Assembly: GCF_902459555.1 (NCBI RefSeq)
Contig: NZ_CABPSM010000006.1
Location: 248,001 to 312,000 of the forward strand
From: Pandoraea horticolens
Lineage (GTDB): Bacteria > Pseudomonadota > Gammaproteobacteria > Burkholderiales > Burkholderiaceae
Direction of reading: 5' to 3'
Length of the DNA: 64,000 nucleotides
Shown: positions 46,277-54,563 of the stretch, piece after piece
Numbering within the stretch: position 1 is the first letter of the stretch
Layout of the letters: each line of letters starts with the position of its first letter
Notes under the pieces: generated by a model
Seen by the model: the letters and a program-made list of their open reading frames with translations, nothing else
What the model was told of the DNA's origin: nothing
Database searches by the model: none
Position numbers and translations under genes: made by a program

Positions 46277-48012
46277 TCGCGCCCCCGTTCTTCGGTCACG
46301 ATCTCGATGAGCCCCGGCAGCGAGACGACGCCCAGCCACTTGCCTTCCCCATCCGTCACGGGCACCCAGTCGGCGTGCATCGTGCCGACGGCGCGCAGGG
46401 CGCCGACTAACGTCATCTCGCCGTCGAGCGCCTTGCACGGCGTGATCGCTTCCGTCCACAGTTCCGGCTTGCCGGTGGCCTGACGCTTCCACCAGTTCGC
46501 GGCGTCCAGCATTCCGGCAAGACGCCCGTCCGGTGCACGCACCACGAGGTTACGATAGCCTGTCGCGATAAAGCGCTCTCCGATGATCTCCGAGTGGTCG
46601 GCGGCGCTCACTATGGCGTCGTTGTCCACTGCAAGCGATGACAGACGCATCGCGCTGCCTTCGCCGGTCATCGATAACCACCGGCCGGCAACCCGATTGC
46701 GGCGCAGCGACTTCGCGTACACGGAGTCGGCACGCAGTGTCTGAGCGGTGAGATAGGCCGTCACGCAGGCCAGCATCAGGGGCAGCACGACCTGGTAACT
46801 CAGCGTCATCTCGAAGATCATCAGAATCGACATCAGCGGCGCGTAGGTCGTTGCCGCCAGAAACGCGCCCATGCCGACCACGGCGTAGCTGCTGGCCACT
46901 GAGGCCGTCGCCGGAGCGAGTGCGTTCATCGCCAGACCGTAAAGGCTACCGAGCGCGGCACCGACGAAGAGCGTGGGTGTAAACACACCGCCCACCGCGC
47001 CGGAACCCGCCGACGATGCGGTCGCCAGCACCTTGAACACCAGCACCATCGCCAGCGCCTGCCAAGCCCAGTGGGTGTGCAGGATCGAGTTGACCACGCT
47101 GTATCCGTTACCCCAGACCTGCGGCACTTGCAGCGACAGCACGCCCACGACGAGACCGCCCAACGCCAGACGCACGAACAGCGGCACGGGCAATGCGCCG
47201 AAGCGTTCCTTGGCGGTGTCGAGCAGACGCAGGAACAGCGGCGCGAGCACACCCGCGAGCATGCCGAGACCCACATAGAAGAAGACTTCCCAGCCGGAAA
47301 CGAAATCGAAGCGCGGCATCTGATAGACCGCTTCGTAGCCGAGGAACTGGCGGATGACGATGTTCGCGATGACCGAGGCCACGACCAGCGGGCCGAGCGT
47401 TGCCGTCGAAATCGAGCCGTAGACGATCTCGGAGATGAACAGTGCACCCGCGATCGGGGCGTTATAAGCCGATGTGATCCCGGCCGTCGCGCCGCAGGCG
47501 ACGAGCAGACGCAGACGCTCCGGGGGAAACGCGAGAATACGGCCGACGAGCGACGCGAACATCGCGGCGAGCTGCACCATCGGCCCTTCCCGCCCGATCG
47601 ACGCCCCCGAGGCCACTGAGCACAGCGACGACAGGCTTTTGACGAGCGTCTGGCGCAGGCTGAGCACGCCCGTGCCGATGGCAATGGCTTCCATATAGTC
47701 GTCGGCGCCCTTCTTCGGTACCCACAACGTGGCGTATTGCAGGATTAGCCCGGCGATCAGGCCGCCGGCGGTGGGCAGCAGCAGGCGCTGCCACCAGTTC
47801 AGGTTCTGCGCGAGTTCGACCATGCCGCTGCGGTGTCCGGCGAGCAGGAATTGCAGGCCCGAGAGCGCTTCGCGAAACGCCACGGTCGCTAACGCCCCCA
47901 GCAGACCGACGATGCAGGCAAGCAGCAGCGTGATTTGCAGAGTGTTTGGTGCGAATTGGCGCCGCACCCACACAACGACGGGCAATTTTGCCCAGGCGGA
48001 CACTGCTGACAC
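46273..48012 (-). CDS. ClcB-like voltage-gated chloride channel with CBS domains
   Basis: This 579-aa membrane protein belongs to the ClC family. Visible motifs are SGASIGREGPMVQLAAM with the gating glutamate, and GGVFTPTLFVGAALG. The first motif region is KGADDYMEAI instead of GSGIPE, as in ClcB rather than ClcA. About 430 residues of membrane domain are followed by a CBS pair (about residues 445-579; FIATGYRNLVVRAPDGRLAG, ADWVPVTDGEGKWLGVVSL). CBS pairs usually sense nucleotides. It heads a two-gene operon with mnmC. Confidence 0.93.
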   Translation of the reverse strand: MSAVSAWAKLPVVVWVRRQFAPNTLQITLLLACIVGLLGALATVAFREALSGLQFLLAGHRSGMVELAQNLNWWQRLLLPTAGGLIAGLILQYATLWVPKKGADDYMEAIAIGTGVLSLRQTLVKSLSSLCSVASGASIGREGPMVQLAAMFASLVGRILAFPPERLRLLVACGATAGITSAYNAPIAGALFISEIVYGSISTATLGPLVVASVIANIVIRQFLGYEAVYQMPRFDFVSGWEVFFYVGLGMLAGVLAPLFLRLLDTAKERFGALPVPLFVRLALGGLVVGVLSLQVPQVWGNGYSVVNSILHTHWAWQALAMVLVFKVLATASSAGSGAVGGVFTPTLFVGAALGSLYGLAMNALAPATASVASSYAVVGMGAFLAATTYAPLMSILMIFEMTLSYQVVLPLMLACVTAYLTAQTLRADSVYAKSLRRNRVAGRWLSMTGEGSAMRLSSLAVDNDAIVSAADHSEIIGERFIATGYRNLVVRAPDGRLAGMLDAANWWKRQATGKPELWTEAITPCKALDGEMTLVGALRAVGTMHADWVPVTDGEGKWLGVVSLPGLIEIVTEERGRE

Positions 48013-48107
48013 GGATAGAGGACGGTGCGTGATCGAAATTGGGTCCCATGGTATCGACCGACGCCTTTTTTTGAAAGCGCGCGACCCGCCGTGCGATTTT
48101 CGCCCTC

Positions 48108-48130
48108 AAAACTGAGTCGTGCTCAGGTAA
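48108..48130. repeat. Palindromic element copy 1 (CTGAG-N5-CTCAG)
   Basis: AAAACTGAGTC followed by GTGC and TCAGGTAA; CTGAG and CTCAG are inverted around TCGTG. It is 19 of 23 identical to the copy at 48309. It lies about 95 bp upstream of the chloride channel start. Confidence 0.6.
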
Positions 48131-48308
48131 CATCGTTTTGACGGTGTTTTTCCCGCTGAAGCGGATTCGCGCCGCCGGGTGTTGGTGGGCTCCGCTGTGG
48201 ATTGTCATGTGACGAGGCGATTTCGCAGATGACCTTCCACCAACCGGAATTCGCTGCCTGTCTCAGCATTGCGCTGTGAATGCCATCGGAACTGCCGATT
48301 TCACCGGT

Positions 48309-48331
48309 AAAACTGAGTCCCGTTCAGATAA
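48309..48331. repeat. Palindromic element copy 2 (CTGA-N7-TCAG)
   Basis: AAAACTGAGTC followed by CCGT and TCAGATAA. Same orientation as copy 1, 201 bp further right, about 310 bp before the MarR start. The two copies may be sites for the adjacent MarR protein. Confidence 0.6.
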
Positions 48332-48639
48332 AGGTAAATTCCGGGCACCTGGCGCGAGGTTGGGACATTTTTCTTCGTCGTATTCCGGGGCCGGCTTCAC
48401 CGCCGGTGATGGTTTCCGCCGGTGTCGGCGTTGCCGGCACGAAAGCACTATCCTGGCCCTTACCGCGAGCCCTCTCGACCCGGTGTCATCGTTTCCTGTG
48501 CTGCGTGCGCCGGCTGCGTGGACTTCCCTCAAGATTTCACGCGAAGCGCGTCGTTCGGTTCGTCTTTCGAACTGGTCACATTCCACGCGGTGAAATAGAA
48601 TGGCGCGCAATCGAATTGGAACTGAGAAGTCATACCGGA

Positions 48640-49095
48640 ATGGCAGTGAGCAAAAAAGCCGCACAAAAATCACCCGTGCGTCTCGAAGAGCAGTTGGGTT
48701 TCGCGTTGTACTCGGCATCGCTTGCCATGACAAAAGCACACAAGCCGATGCTCGATAGATTGGGGCTGACCTATTCGCAATATCTTGTGATGATTGTGCT
48801 TTGGGAGCAGGACGATATCGCCGTCAATCAGCTTGGCGCACGTCTCGGACTCGACTCCGGCACACTCACGCCATTGCTGAAAAGACTGGAAATCATGGGG
48901 CTTTTGACGCGTCGCCGTGGAGAGGCGGACGAACGTCAGGTGTTCATCGACCTGACATCGAGAGGTGTGAACCTACGTCGAGAGGCGCGTCTGGTGCCCG
49001 CGCAGATACAGGCCGTCACCGGGCAATCCGATGCGGTGCAAAAGACCTTGCGAACCCTGCTCCTCCAACTTCGCGAAGTCCTCAACGAAGCGTGA
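48640..49095 (+). CDS. OhrR-like MarR regulator lacking the peroxide-sensing cysteine
   Basis: This 151-aa protein resembles OhrR over its length: EEQLGFALYSASLAMTKAHK, PMLDRLGLTYSQYLVMIVLWE, LDSGTLTPLLKRLEIMGLLTRRR and DERQVFIDLT. OhrR senses organic peroxides by a cysteine in the segment QLCFALY. Here that position is glycine (Gly20; codon GGT), and the protein has no cysteine at all. It therefore cannot use the standard mechanism. The ATG at 48640 gives the OhrR-type N-terminus. It is divergent from the chloride channel gene. No ohr gene is next to it. Confidence 0.9.
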   Translation: MAVSKKAAQKSPVRLEEQLGFALYSASLAMTKAHKPMLDRLGLTYSQYLVMIVLWEQDDIAVNQLGARLGLDSGTLTPLLKRLEIMGLLTRRRGEADERQVFIDLTSRGVNLRREARLVPAQIQAVTGQSDAVQKTLRTLLLQLREVLNEA

Positions 49096-49098
49096 TCC

Positions 49099-49137
49099 AA
49101 AAAAAGACGCGCACTTCCTTGCGGATAAGTGCGCGTC
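49099..49137 (-). terminator. Terminator of the DedA-rhodanese gene
   Basis: An 11-bp perfect stem, GACGCGCACTT with AAGTGCGCGTC, has a 10-nt loop. A run of seven A on the left side becomes the T tract of the leftward transcript. It may also serve the rightward MarR gene, which ends 3 bp away. Confidence 0.88.
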
Positions 49138-49176
49138 ATTCAGTGGTGCGCAATGCATTGCGCTAACGGCGAAAAA

Positions 49177-50124
49177 TCAATGCGCCGGGACGAGCATGTC
49201 GATGCCGTCGATTTTCTCGACGGTGTAGCCGGCATCTCGCCAGGCGTCGAGGCCGCCAAGCAACGGGCGCACTTCGGCAAAGCCCTGCGCACGCAGTTGC
49301 TGTGCCAGACGGGCGGCCGTCACCTCGTTCGGACAAGCGCAAAACACCACAATCCGGCGATCGCGCGGAATGTCCCGCAGTTTCTCTGCGATTTCATCCG
49401 GCTCGATCGCGAGCGAACCGGGAATCGTGAACGGATCGATCGCCCGGCGAGCGGCCGAGCGCACGTCGATCACGACCGGCGTCACTTCGTCGTTCATCCA
49501 CGCCTCAAGCGTTTGAACGCCGATACGCGCCATGCGCAGCGAGCGCAGCAGGCGGTAACGGTTGAGCCATCGATTGAGCAGATACAGCGCAAAGACGAGC
49601 GCGACCAGCCACAGCACGCCACGGCCGAGCGTATCGAAGGCGTCGAGTACGGCCACGATGTGCGACGCGAAGCCGAACCCGATAGCTACGGCGACACCTG
49701 ACCAGAGCACCGCACCGATCGCGTCGTACATCAGGAACGTGCGCCAGGACACGCCGAGCGCACCGGCCATCGGCACCGACAGGGCCGAGAGTCCCGGCAC
49801 GAAGCGGGCGAACATCAGCACTCGCACGCCATGACGTCCCATCGCACCCTCCGTGCGGCTCACGCACGTATCGGGAGAGATCGACAGCCGGCACATCAGC
49901 CGCAGAATGTGGTGGCCATAGCGTCGTCCGGCGAGGAACCAAAGGGTGTCACCCAGCAGCGCAGCGAAAACCGCGAGGCCGACAATCAACGCTGCCGGGA
50001 AGAGCGACGTCGACGCCGTGACGATGAGTGTGGGATAAGCCGGCAGCGGCAGCCCCAGCGCTTGTCCGAAGATGTTCAGAAAGACCAGCCAGAGCCCGTA
50101 GCGGGCGATCAGATCGAACAGCAT
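49177..50124 (-). CDS. DedA-family membrane protein fused to a rhodanese domain
   Basis: This 315-aa protein has a DedA (SNARE-associated) membrane domain in residues 1-200, with GQALGLPLPAYPTLIVTAS, GDTLWFLAGRRYG, and FARFVPGLSALSVPMAGALGV, the conserved arginine-bearing loop. A rhodanese domain follows (residues about 215-315), with the active-site loop VVFCACPNE, Cys at about residue 262. DedA proteins are implicated in undecaprenyl phosphate or lipid flipping; rhodaneses transfer sulfur. The ATG at 50124 starts the membrane domain. The fusion implies sulfur or redox chemistry at the cytosolic membrane face. Confidence 0.92.
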   Translation of the reverse strand: MLFDLIARYGLWLVFLNIFGQALGLPLPAYPTLIVTASTSLFPAALIVGLAVFAALLGDTLWFLAGRRYGHHILRLMCRLSISPDTCVSRTEGAMGRHGVRVLMFARFVPGLSALSVPMAGALGVSWRTFLMYDAIGAVLWSGVAVAIGFGFASHIVAVLDAFDTLGRGVLWLVALVFALYLLNRWLNRYRLLRSLRMARIGVQTLEAWMNDEVTPVVIDVRSAARRAIDPFTIPGSLAIEPDEIAEKLRDIPRDRRIVVFCACPNEVTAARLAQQLRAQGFAEVRPLLGGLDAWRDAGYTVEKIDGIDMLVPAH

Positions 50125-50257
50125 GCCGGGTACCTGTTGGCGAATGAGCGCAATATCGCATGTTAGCGCCCGGTCGTGACGGCCAGAAGCCAGAATGCCG
50201 GAAAGTATTGTTGCTTTTCTGGAACGATCGCCGGGGCTGGCCGGACGAAAGCGAATG

Positions 50258-51829
50258 TCAGTGGCCCACCGCAGCTTTGGCGCCACGCTTGGGATGGGTT
50301 AGCCAGACGAGCGCCGCCATGACGAGAAAGACATATCCCGAGAGGTGAAAGACGTCGTTCGTGGCCAGCATGAAAGACTGCCGGGTGACGAGATCGTTGA
50401 GCACGCCGAAGTCGGCCCCGTTCGCGAGCCCCAGCCCCTGGCGCAACTGGTCGAGATAGCTCGTCGTGGCGTCGGAATAGGGGGTGATGCTCTCGGCGAG
50501 CCTTGCGTGATGGTAGATCGCCCGGTCTTCCCACAGGGTCGTACTCACGGCGGTGCCGATGGCGCCCGACAGGGTGCGGAAGAAGTTCGACAGCCCGGAA
50601 GCCGCGGCGAGGCGATCGTCTGAAATGCTCGAGAGCGTGATGGTCGTCACGGGCACGAAAAAGCACGCGATACCGATGCCCTGAATGAGCCGGGGCTCGA
50701 TGACCTTCGCGAACGACAGATTCAGCGCAAAATGCGAATTCCAGAAGGACACCCCAGCGAACACGACGAACGCGAACGAGGCGACTGCCCGCAGGTTCAG
50801 CCGGTTCATGTTCTGCCCGATGAGCGGTGAGAGCACCAGCGCCAGCAGGCCGACAGGCGCCGTCGCCAGCCCGGCTTTGCCCGCCGTGTAGTCCATTACC
50901 GTTTGCAGCCACAGCGGGAAGATGACTACCGAGGCGAAGAACGTCATGAAGCCGAACGAAATCACCACCACGCCCAATGCGAAGTTACGATCCTTGAACA
51001 GCGTCAGGTCGACGATGGGTTTATCGGATGTCAGCTCCCACAGAATCAGGAACGACAGGCAGATCGCGGCGGTGAGGGCGAGCGTGACGATCAGGCTGCT
51101 GTTGAACCAGTCGCGGTCCTTGCCGAGGTCGAGCATCATCTGTAACGACCCTACGCCGATGGCCAGTAGCGCCAGGCCGATCAGATCGATGGACAGCTTT
51201 TGCGTCTTCGTCTCGTGCCCGCGTAACAGGAGGAAGCAGGACGCCGCCGAGAAGATGCCGACGGGCACATTGATGTAGAAGATCCACGGCCATGTGTAGG
51301 TGTCCGTGATCCACCCGCCCACGACGGGGCCGAAGATTGGCGCGACAATCACGGTCATGGCCCACAGTCCGAGCGCGAGACCCCGCTTTTTCTCGGGGAA
51401 GCTGCGCAGCAAAATGGTTTGCGAGAGCGGCACCATTGGACCGGACACAAGGCCCTGCAACAGGCGGAAGACGACGAGCGTTTCCATGTTGGGGGCCAGA
51501 CCGCAGAGCATCGACGCCACCGTGAAGGCCGTGACCGACGACACGAACAACTTCGCTTCGCCCACGCGTCGTGCCAGCCAACCGGTGAGCGGCACCGCGA
51601 TAGCCGCGGCCACTGCGTACGAGCTGATGACCCAGGTGCCCTGACTGTTCGACACCCCTACGCTTCCCGCGATGGTGGGCACCGCAACGTTGGCGATGGA
51701 TGTGTCGAGCACTTCCATGAAGGTGCCCAGTGCGAGGCCTATCGTGAGGATCGCCAGTCGCGCACCGGTCAGCGGCGCCCCTTGCGGCGCGGCGGTGGCG
51801 TTTGCCGTGGCGGCGTCTGCCATATGCAT
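50258..51829 (-). CDS. DHA2-family (EmrB/QacA) multidrug efflux MFS transporter
   Basis: This 523-aa protein has 14 transmembrane segments. Family signs are LGTFMEVLDTSIANVAVPTIAG (TM1), the SYAVAAAIAVPLTGWLARRVGEAKLF loop, and FGPVVGGWITDTYTWPWIFYINVPVG (TM5, motif C, then the WRWxFxINxP-like signature). EmrB normally works with an EmrA membrane-fusion protein and an outer-membrane channel; none is adjacent here. The ATG at 51829 follows AGGGAGA; the longer frame upstream is not family-like. Nothing gene-like was seen in 51830-52133. Confidence 0.93.
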   Translation of the reverse strand: MHMADAATANATAAPQGAPLTGARLAILTIGLALGTFMEVLDTSIANVAVPTIAGSVGVSNSQGTWVISSYAVAAAIAVPLTGWLARRVGEAKLFVSSVTAFTVASMLCGLAPNMETLVVFRLLQGLVSGPMVPLSQTILLRSFPEKKRGLALGLWAMTVIVAPIFGPVVGGWITDTYTWPWIFYINVPVGIFSAASCFLLLRGHETKTQKLSIDLIGLALLAIGVGSLQMMLDLGKDRDWFNSSLIVTLALTAAICLSFLILWELTSDKPIVDLTLFKDRNFALGVVVISFGFMTFFASVVIFPLWLQTVMDYTAGKAGLATAPVGLLALVLSPLIGQNMNRLNLRAVASFAFVVFAGVSFWNSHFALNLSFAKVIEPRLIQGIGIACFFVPVTTITLSSISDDRLAAASGLSNFFRTLSGAIGTAVSTTLWEDRAIYHHARLAESITPYSDATTSYLDQLRQGLGLANGADFGVLNDLVTRQSFMLATNDVFHLSGYVFLVMAALVWLTHPKRGAKAAVGH

Positions 51830-52133
51830 CGTCTCCCTGAAATTGACGGCCGGGTAGTGATGGACCGCGACTGGAATCTTTCCCCGGATGGTGCCGCAGA
51901 ACGGCAACCATGTGCGCCGCGAGTTTGGAAAACGGGCTCTAAATCGTCTTTGTCTTGCGAACGCAAGATGCTTTTGCCCCTTGGCGCGAGTGGGCGGGCA
52001 AGATTGAATCGGCACTGACGCACGACGTGCGCGATGCCACGTCGCAGTCCCCTGGGCGTGTGTGCCGGCTCAATAAAGTTCTCTCTCCCGCGCTTCCGGC
52101 GCCGGGGCGACAGCGAAACCACAGGATAAGCCC

Positions 52134-52416
52134 ATGCAGCCAGGCAGCCTCGTTCCCCTTTAATACAGCGAGCTTCTTGTTCTACTTTCCTTCGTGATAT
52201 CAGCGCTGGGGGCCTATGTCGCGCTGTGGCTGGCGTTCCATCTGGAGACCACGCTGGCAACGTGGGCTGGCGTCGTTGGTGATGGCGGTGGCCGTGTGTG
52301 GCATGCGCTACACGGGCATGCGCGCGGGCATGATCATCTGTCGCGCAAGCGGCGCGACTCGATGCGCTCATGCGCCAGTGCGCGGACCAGGTTTGAACCC
52401 CGTTCCGTCCACTTGA
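52134..52416 (+). pseudogene. Decayed MHYT-domain sensor gene
   Basis: An ATG at 52134 with AGGA upstream opens MQPGSLVPL, then a TAA at 52161, then the same frame continues LLVLLSFVISALGAYVALWLAF, the usual first helix of MHYT proteins. A frame change follows, and the next frame reads SLVMAVAVCGMRYTGM, a version of the MHYT motif with Arg in place of His. It ends at a TGA at 52416. A stop, a frameshift, a lost histidine and an internal deletion show a dead remnant of an integral-membrane sensor domain (often linked to GGDEF/EAL). Confidence 0.62.
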
Positions 52417-52422
52417 CAAGCG

Positions 52423-52460
52423 AAACGCCGACCCGTCTTTCGATGGGCCGGCGTTTTCTT
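52423..52460. terminator. Hairpin between the MHYT remnant and the 71-aa gene
   Basis: AACGCCG (52424-52430) pairs with CGGCGTT (52449-52455), extended by CCC/GGG after one mismatch, with TTTTCTT to the right and GAAA to the left. It can end the leftward 71-aa transcript, and possibly a rightward one. Confidence 0.6.
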
Positions 52461-52490
52461 ATCCGAGCGCCTTTCGGCGCAACACACTAT

Positions 52491-52706
52491 TCAGTGCAGG
52501 ATGGGGCTTCCCCCGACGGGCATCACATCGCCTGTTTCGATCAGGTCGACAATGAAGAACGGTTCGGTGTTGAGTTGTTTCGATGCACCGGGCTGGCCGG
52601 AGTACCAGCACACCATCGCCATGTCTCCCAGCATGCGGGTGACGATGCCCATGGCACCACGCGGCACTGCGATGTGATTGGATTTGACGATCGATCCGAC
52701 TTGCAC
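52491..52706 (-). CDS. Unrecognised 71-aa protein with a GTG start
   Basis: The start is GTG 52706: AGGAGG lies at an ideal 5-nt spacing, far better than any site for the longer frame that stays open upstream. The protein (MQVGSIVKSNHIAVPRGAMG, IVTRMLGDMAMVCWYSGQPG, then LNTEPFFIVDLIETGDV) is beta-rich and compact, like a small SH3-barrel or KOW-type domain, with no signal or membrane segment. I cannot name a family. It lies 53 bp after thpR on the same strand and may be cotranscribed. Confidence 0.72.
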   Translation of the reverse strand: MQVGSIVKSNHIAVPRGAMGIVTRMLGDMAMVCWYSGQPGASKQLNTEPFFIVDLIETGDVMPVGGSPILH

Positions 52707-52759
52707 TTGAGCCTCCTGCAAATGACGAAAAACCGATGCGCCAACCGGTCGGCGCATCG

Positions 52760-53344
52760 TCATCCGAATATACCGTATTGCGTTGTGGCTATCGCCGATT
52801 TCTCCGTCGACGTTGAGAAAAATCCATCGGGCAAGGTGCCGCGATGCTCTGCGAGCACGCGGTAGTGCGGCCCGCGTGGTGTGCGCACCGAGTGCACGAG
52901 AACGTAGCCGTCGCAATGCCAGACGAGCGGACGCGGATACGGATCCGACGGCGCGCGACGCGCATGGCGCAGGAGTGAGACATGCGGGCGAAACGACTGC
53001 GTCACCACACGGGCACCCGTCGCGCGCCATTGAGACAGCAGTGTGTCGCGGGTGGCGACGAGGCTGTCGGGAACCGCAGGCGCACCGGCCCAGACGATCT
53101 TGCGATCGGACCAGTAGCCAAGATGATCGAAGGTGAGCGTGAACGGAGCGAGCGGCGTGCGTTGCATGAGCGCAAGCAGTACCGGAAGACGGGCGGGATC
53201 GACCTCGTCGAGAAAAACCAGCGTCAGGTGCAAAGTCTGGGCGCGCAGCACACGTCCGCCGCATTCCGCATGAGCCGAGACGGCCCATGCGTGAAGCTGC
53301 TCGCGTACACCCGGCCCGGGCCATAGGGCAAGGAAAAGTCGCAT
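52760..53344 (-). CDS. thpR: RNA 2',3'-cyclic phosphodiesterase (2'-5' RNA ligase family)
   Basis: This 194-aa 2H phosphoesterase has both HxT/Sx motifs: HLTLVFL (about residue 39) and HVSLLRH (about residue 125). The length and fold order fit ThpR/LigT. It opens 2',3'-cyclic phosphates or makes 2'-5' linkages in vitro; the cellular RNA target is unknown. The ATG at 53344 gives MRLFLALWPGP, the family N-terminus. Confidence 0.9.
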   Translation of the reverse strand: MRLFLALWPGPGVREQLHAWAVSAHAECGGRVLRAQTLHLTLVFLDEVDPARLPVLLALMQRTPLAPFTLTFDHLGYWSDRKIVWAGAPAVPDSLVATRDTLLSQWRATGARVVTQSFRPHVSLLRHARRAPSDPYPRPLVWHCDGYVLVHSVRTPRGPHYRVLAEHRGTLPDGFFSTSTEKSAIATTQYGIFG

Positions 53345-53505
53345 GAGAACACCAGAGGGTGGGTCCTGCTGATGATTCTCATAGTAGACGGGCGATCGGG
53401 CGAATGCCAGCCGGGCCCCGAGGGGGGCGGGGTATCGTGTGGCTGCCATTGGCGGGTGTCACCCGCGCGCGCGGACGCTACGTAGCGGGTGGTATACCGG
53501 TCGTG

Positions 53506-53877
53506 TCAGTTCGTCGAGATACCCGGTGTGATGCCGCGACCGCGGCGCGGCGTTGCGACCGGCTTGTCTTCGGGGTTGGTCTGCACGGGCGGGCGCATGA
53601 TGCTGTTCCAGTTATTCTGAATGGCCGTGTCGGTAGTGTCGCGAGAGACCGCGCGTGAGATGTCGGCGCTCGGATTGAAGGTGCCCGAGCCCGTGGCGCC
53701 TGCCGTGCCTGCTGCATTCCCCGGCGCGGCCGAGTTCGCCGGTGCAGGCGTATTCTGCGCGTGGGCATGCGGCGTGAGCACAAGCACGGCGGCGATAGCG
53801 CCGGGCAGCATCCCCCAGCCCCATTTGCGCAGAGGGGAAATGTTGCGAGCGGAACGGGCAATCGAATCGTGGGTCAT
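53506..53877 (-). CDS. Small exported protein, unknown function
   Basis: This 123-aa protein has a Sec signal (KWGWGMLPGAIAAVLVLTP then AHAQ). The mature part is low-complexity (Ala, Pro, Thr, Asn, Gly) followed by FNPSADISRAVSRDTTDTAIQ and NNWNSIMRPPVQ. No domain is recognised. It is the third of three adjacent leftward genes for exported proteins. Confidence 0.72.
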   Translation of the reverse strand: MTHDSIARSARNISPLRKWGWGMLPGAIAAVLVLTPHAHAQNTPAPANSAAPGNAAGTAGATGSGTFNPSADISRAVSRDTTDTAIQNNWNSIMRPPVQTNPEDKPVATPRRGRGITPGISTN

Positions 53878-53958
53878 TGGGTGTCTCGGCGAAGCGACGC
53901 AATTTCGCCGGCATCGCCACCTTGCGGGGGCAATGCTGGCGTCACGTCTTATGTGGGA

Positions 53959-54549
53959 TCAGTAGGTGCCGGGAGGCGGCTTCCAGCCCGGGGGCGGAGG
54001 CGGCGGCGGCGCATAGCGCTGCGTCGGCTGCGGCAACACCATGTCGCCGCGAACGGGGACGCGATTGCCGGACGCATACATGCACTGAACGTAGGCCTGA
54101 TCATAGCGGCTTTGCGTCATATATGCAGACGACTGGGCGTTACCCATGCCCACTGCACTGCCGGCGAGCAAGCCTGCACCGGCCCCGATCGCCGCCCCGG
54201 AGCCACCTCCGAAGGCAGCGCCGGCTGCGGCACCGATCGCCGTGCCGATCACGGCGCTGCCGACGGCACTGTTGTTGGCGGCGGCCGCGCTATCCAGACC
54301 GCCATTCATGCCCGAGGCATATTGGCGGCAGTTGAAATCGTCCTGACGGAACTGATCGAAAGATTTGTTGGTGCCGGGCAATGCCATGAGGCTTGGGCCG
54401 GCGGGTGCCACAGCACAACCGGCGAGTGTGGCGACGACGATGGCCAAGGGCGCAGCGAGACGCCGGCGGGGGCGTGCGCCGCGTGTGGCACCGGCGATGG
54501 CCGTCGACGGTTTGCGAGGTTGGGAGACGAGGGGCGATTCATATGACAT
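53959..54549 (-). CDS. Glycine-zipper lipoprotein
   Basis: This 196-aa protein has a lipobox LAGC (cysteine at about residue 45) after a long basic N-region and a hydrophobic stretch. The mature part carries FDQFRQDDFNCRQYASGM, then a glycine-zipper region (IGTAIGAAAGAAFGGGSGAAIGAGAG), then YDQAYVQCMYASGNRVP and a Pro-rich tail (PPPPPPPGWKPPPGTY). Such proteins insert in or associate with the outer membrane. The ATG at 54549 follows GGAG. It lies 14 bp after the next upstream gene. Confidence 0.85.
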   Translation of the reverse strand: MSYESPLVSQPRKPSTAIAGATRGARPRRRLAAPLAIVVATLAGCAVAPAGPSLMALPGTNKSFDQFRQDDFNCRQYASGMNGGLDSAAAANNSAVGSAVIGTAIGAAAGAAFGGGSGAAIGAGAGLLAGSAVGMGNAQSSAYMTQSRYDQAYVQCMYASGNRVPVRGDMVLPQPTQRYAPPPPPPPGWKPPPGTY

Positions 54550-54563
54550 GGCGCGTCTCCAGA

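Larger units (their letters stand above)
48013..48639. other. Divergent gene-free region with a duplicated palindromic element
   Basis: There is no supported gene in these 627 bases; the frame upstream of the MarR start is open but not protein-like. It contains two copies of a 23-nt element, described separately, between the ClC gene and the OhrR-like regulator. Confidence 0.55.

Noticed and set aside
52194-52865. An intact gene in the longer rightward frame
   Set aside because: After the first helix the frame loses MHYT features and runs antisense to the 71-aa gene and thpR; the pieces fit a broken MHYT gene better.
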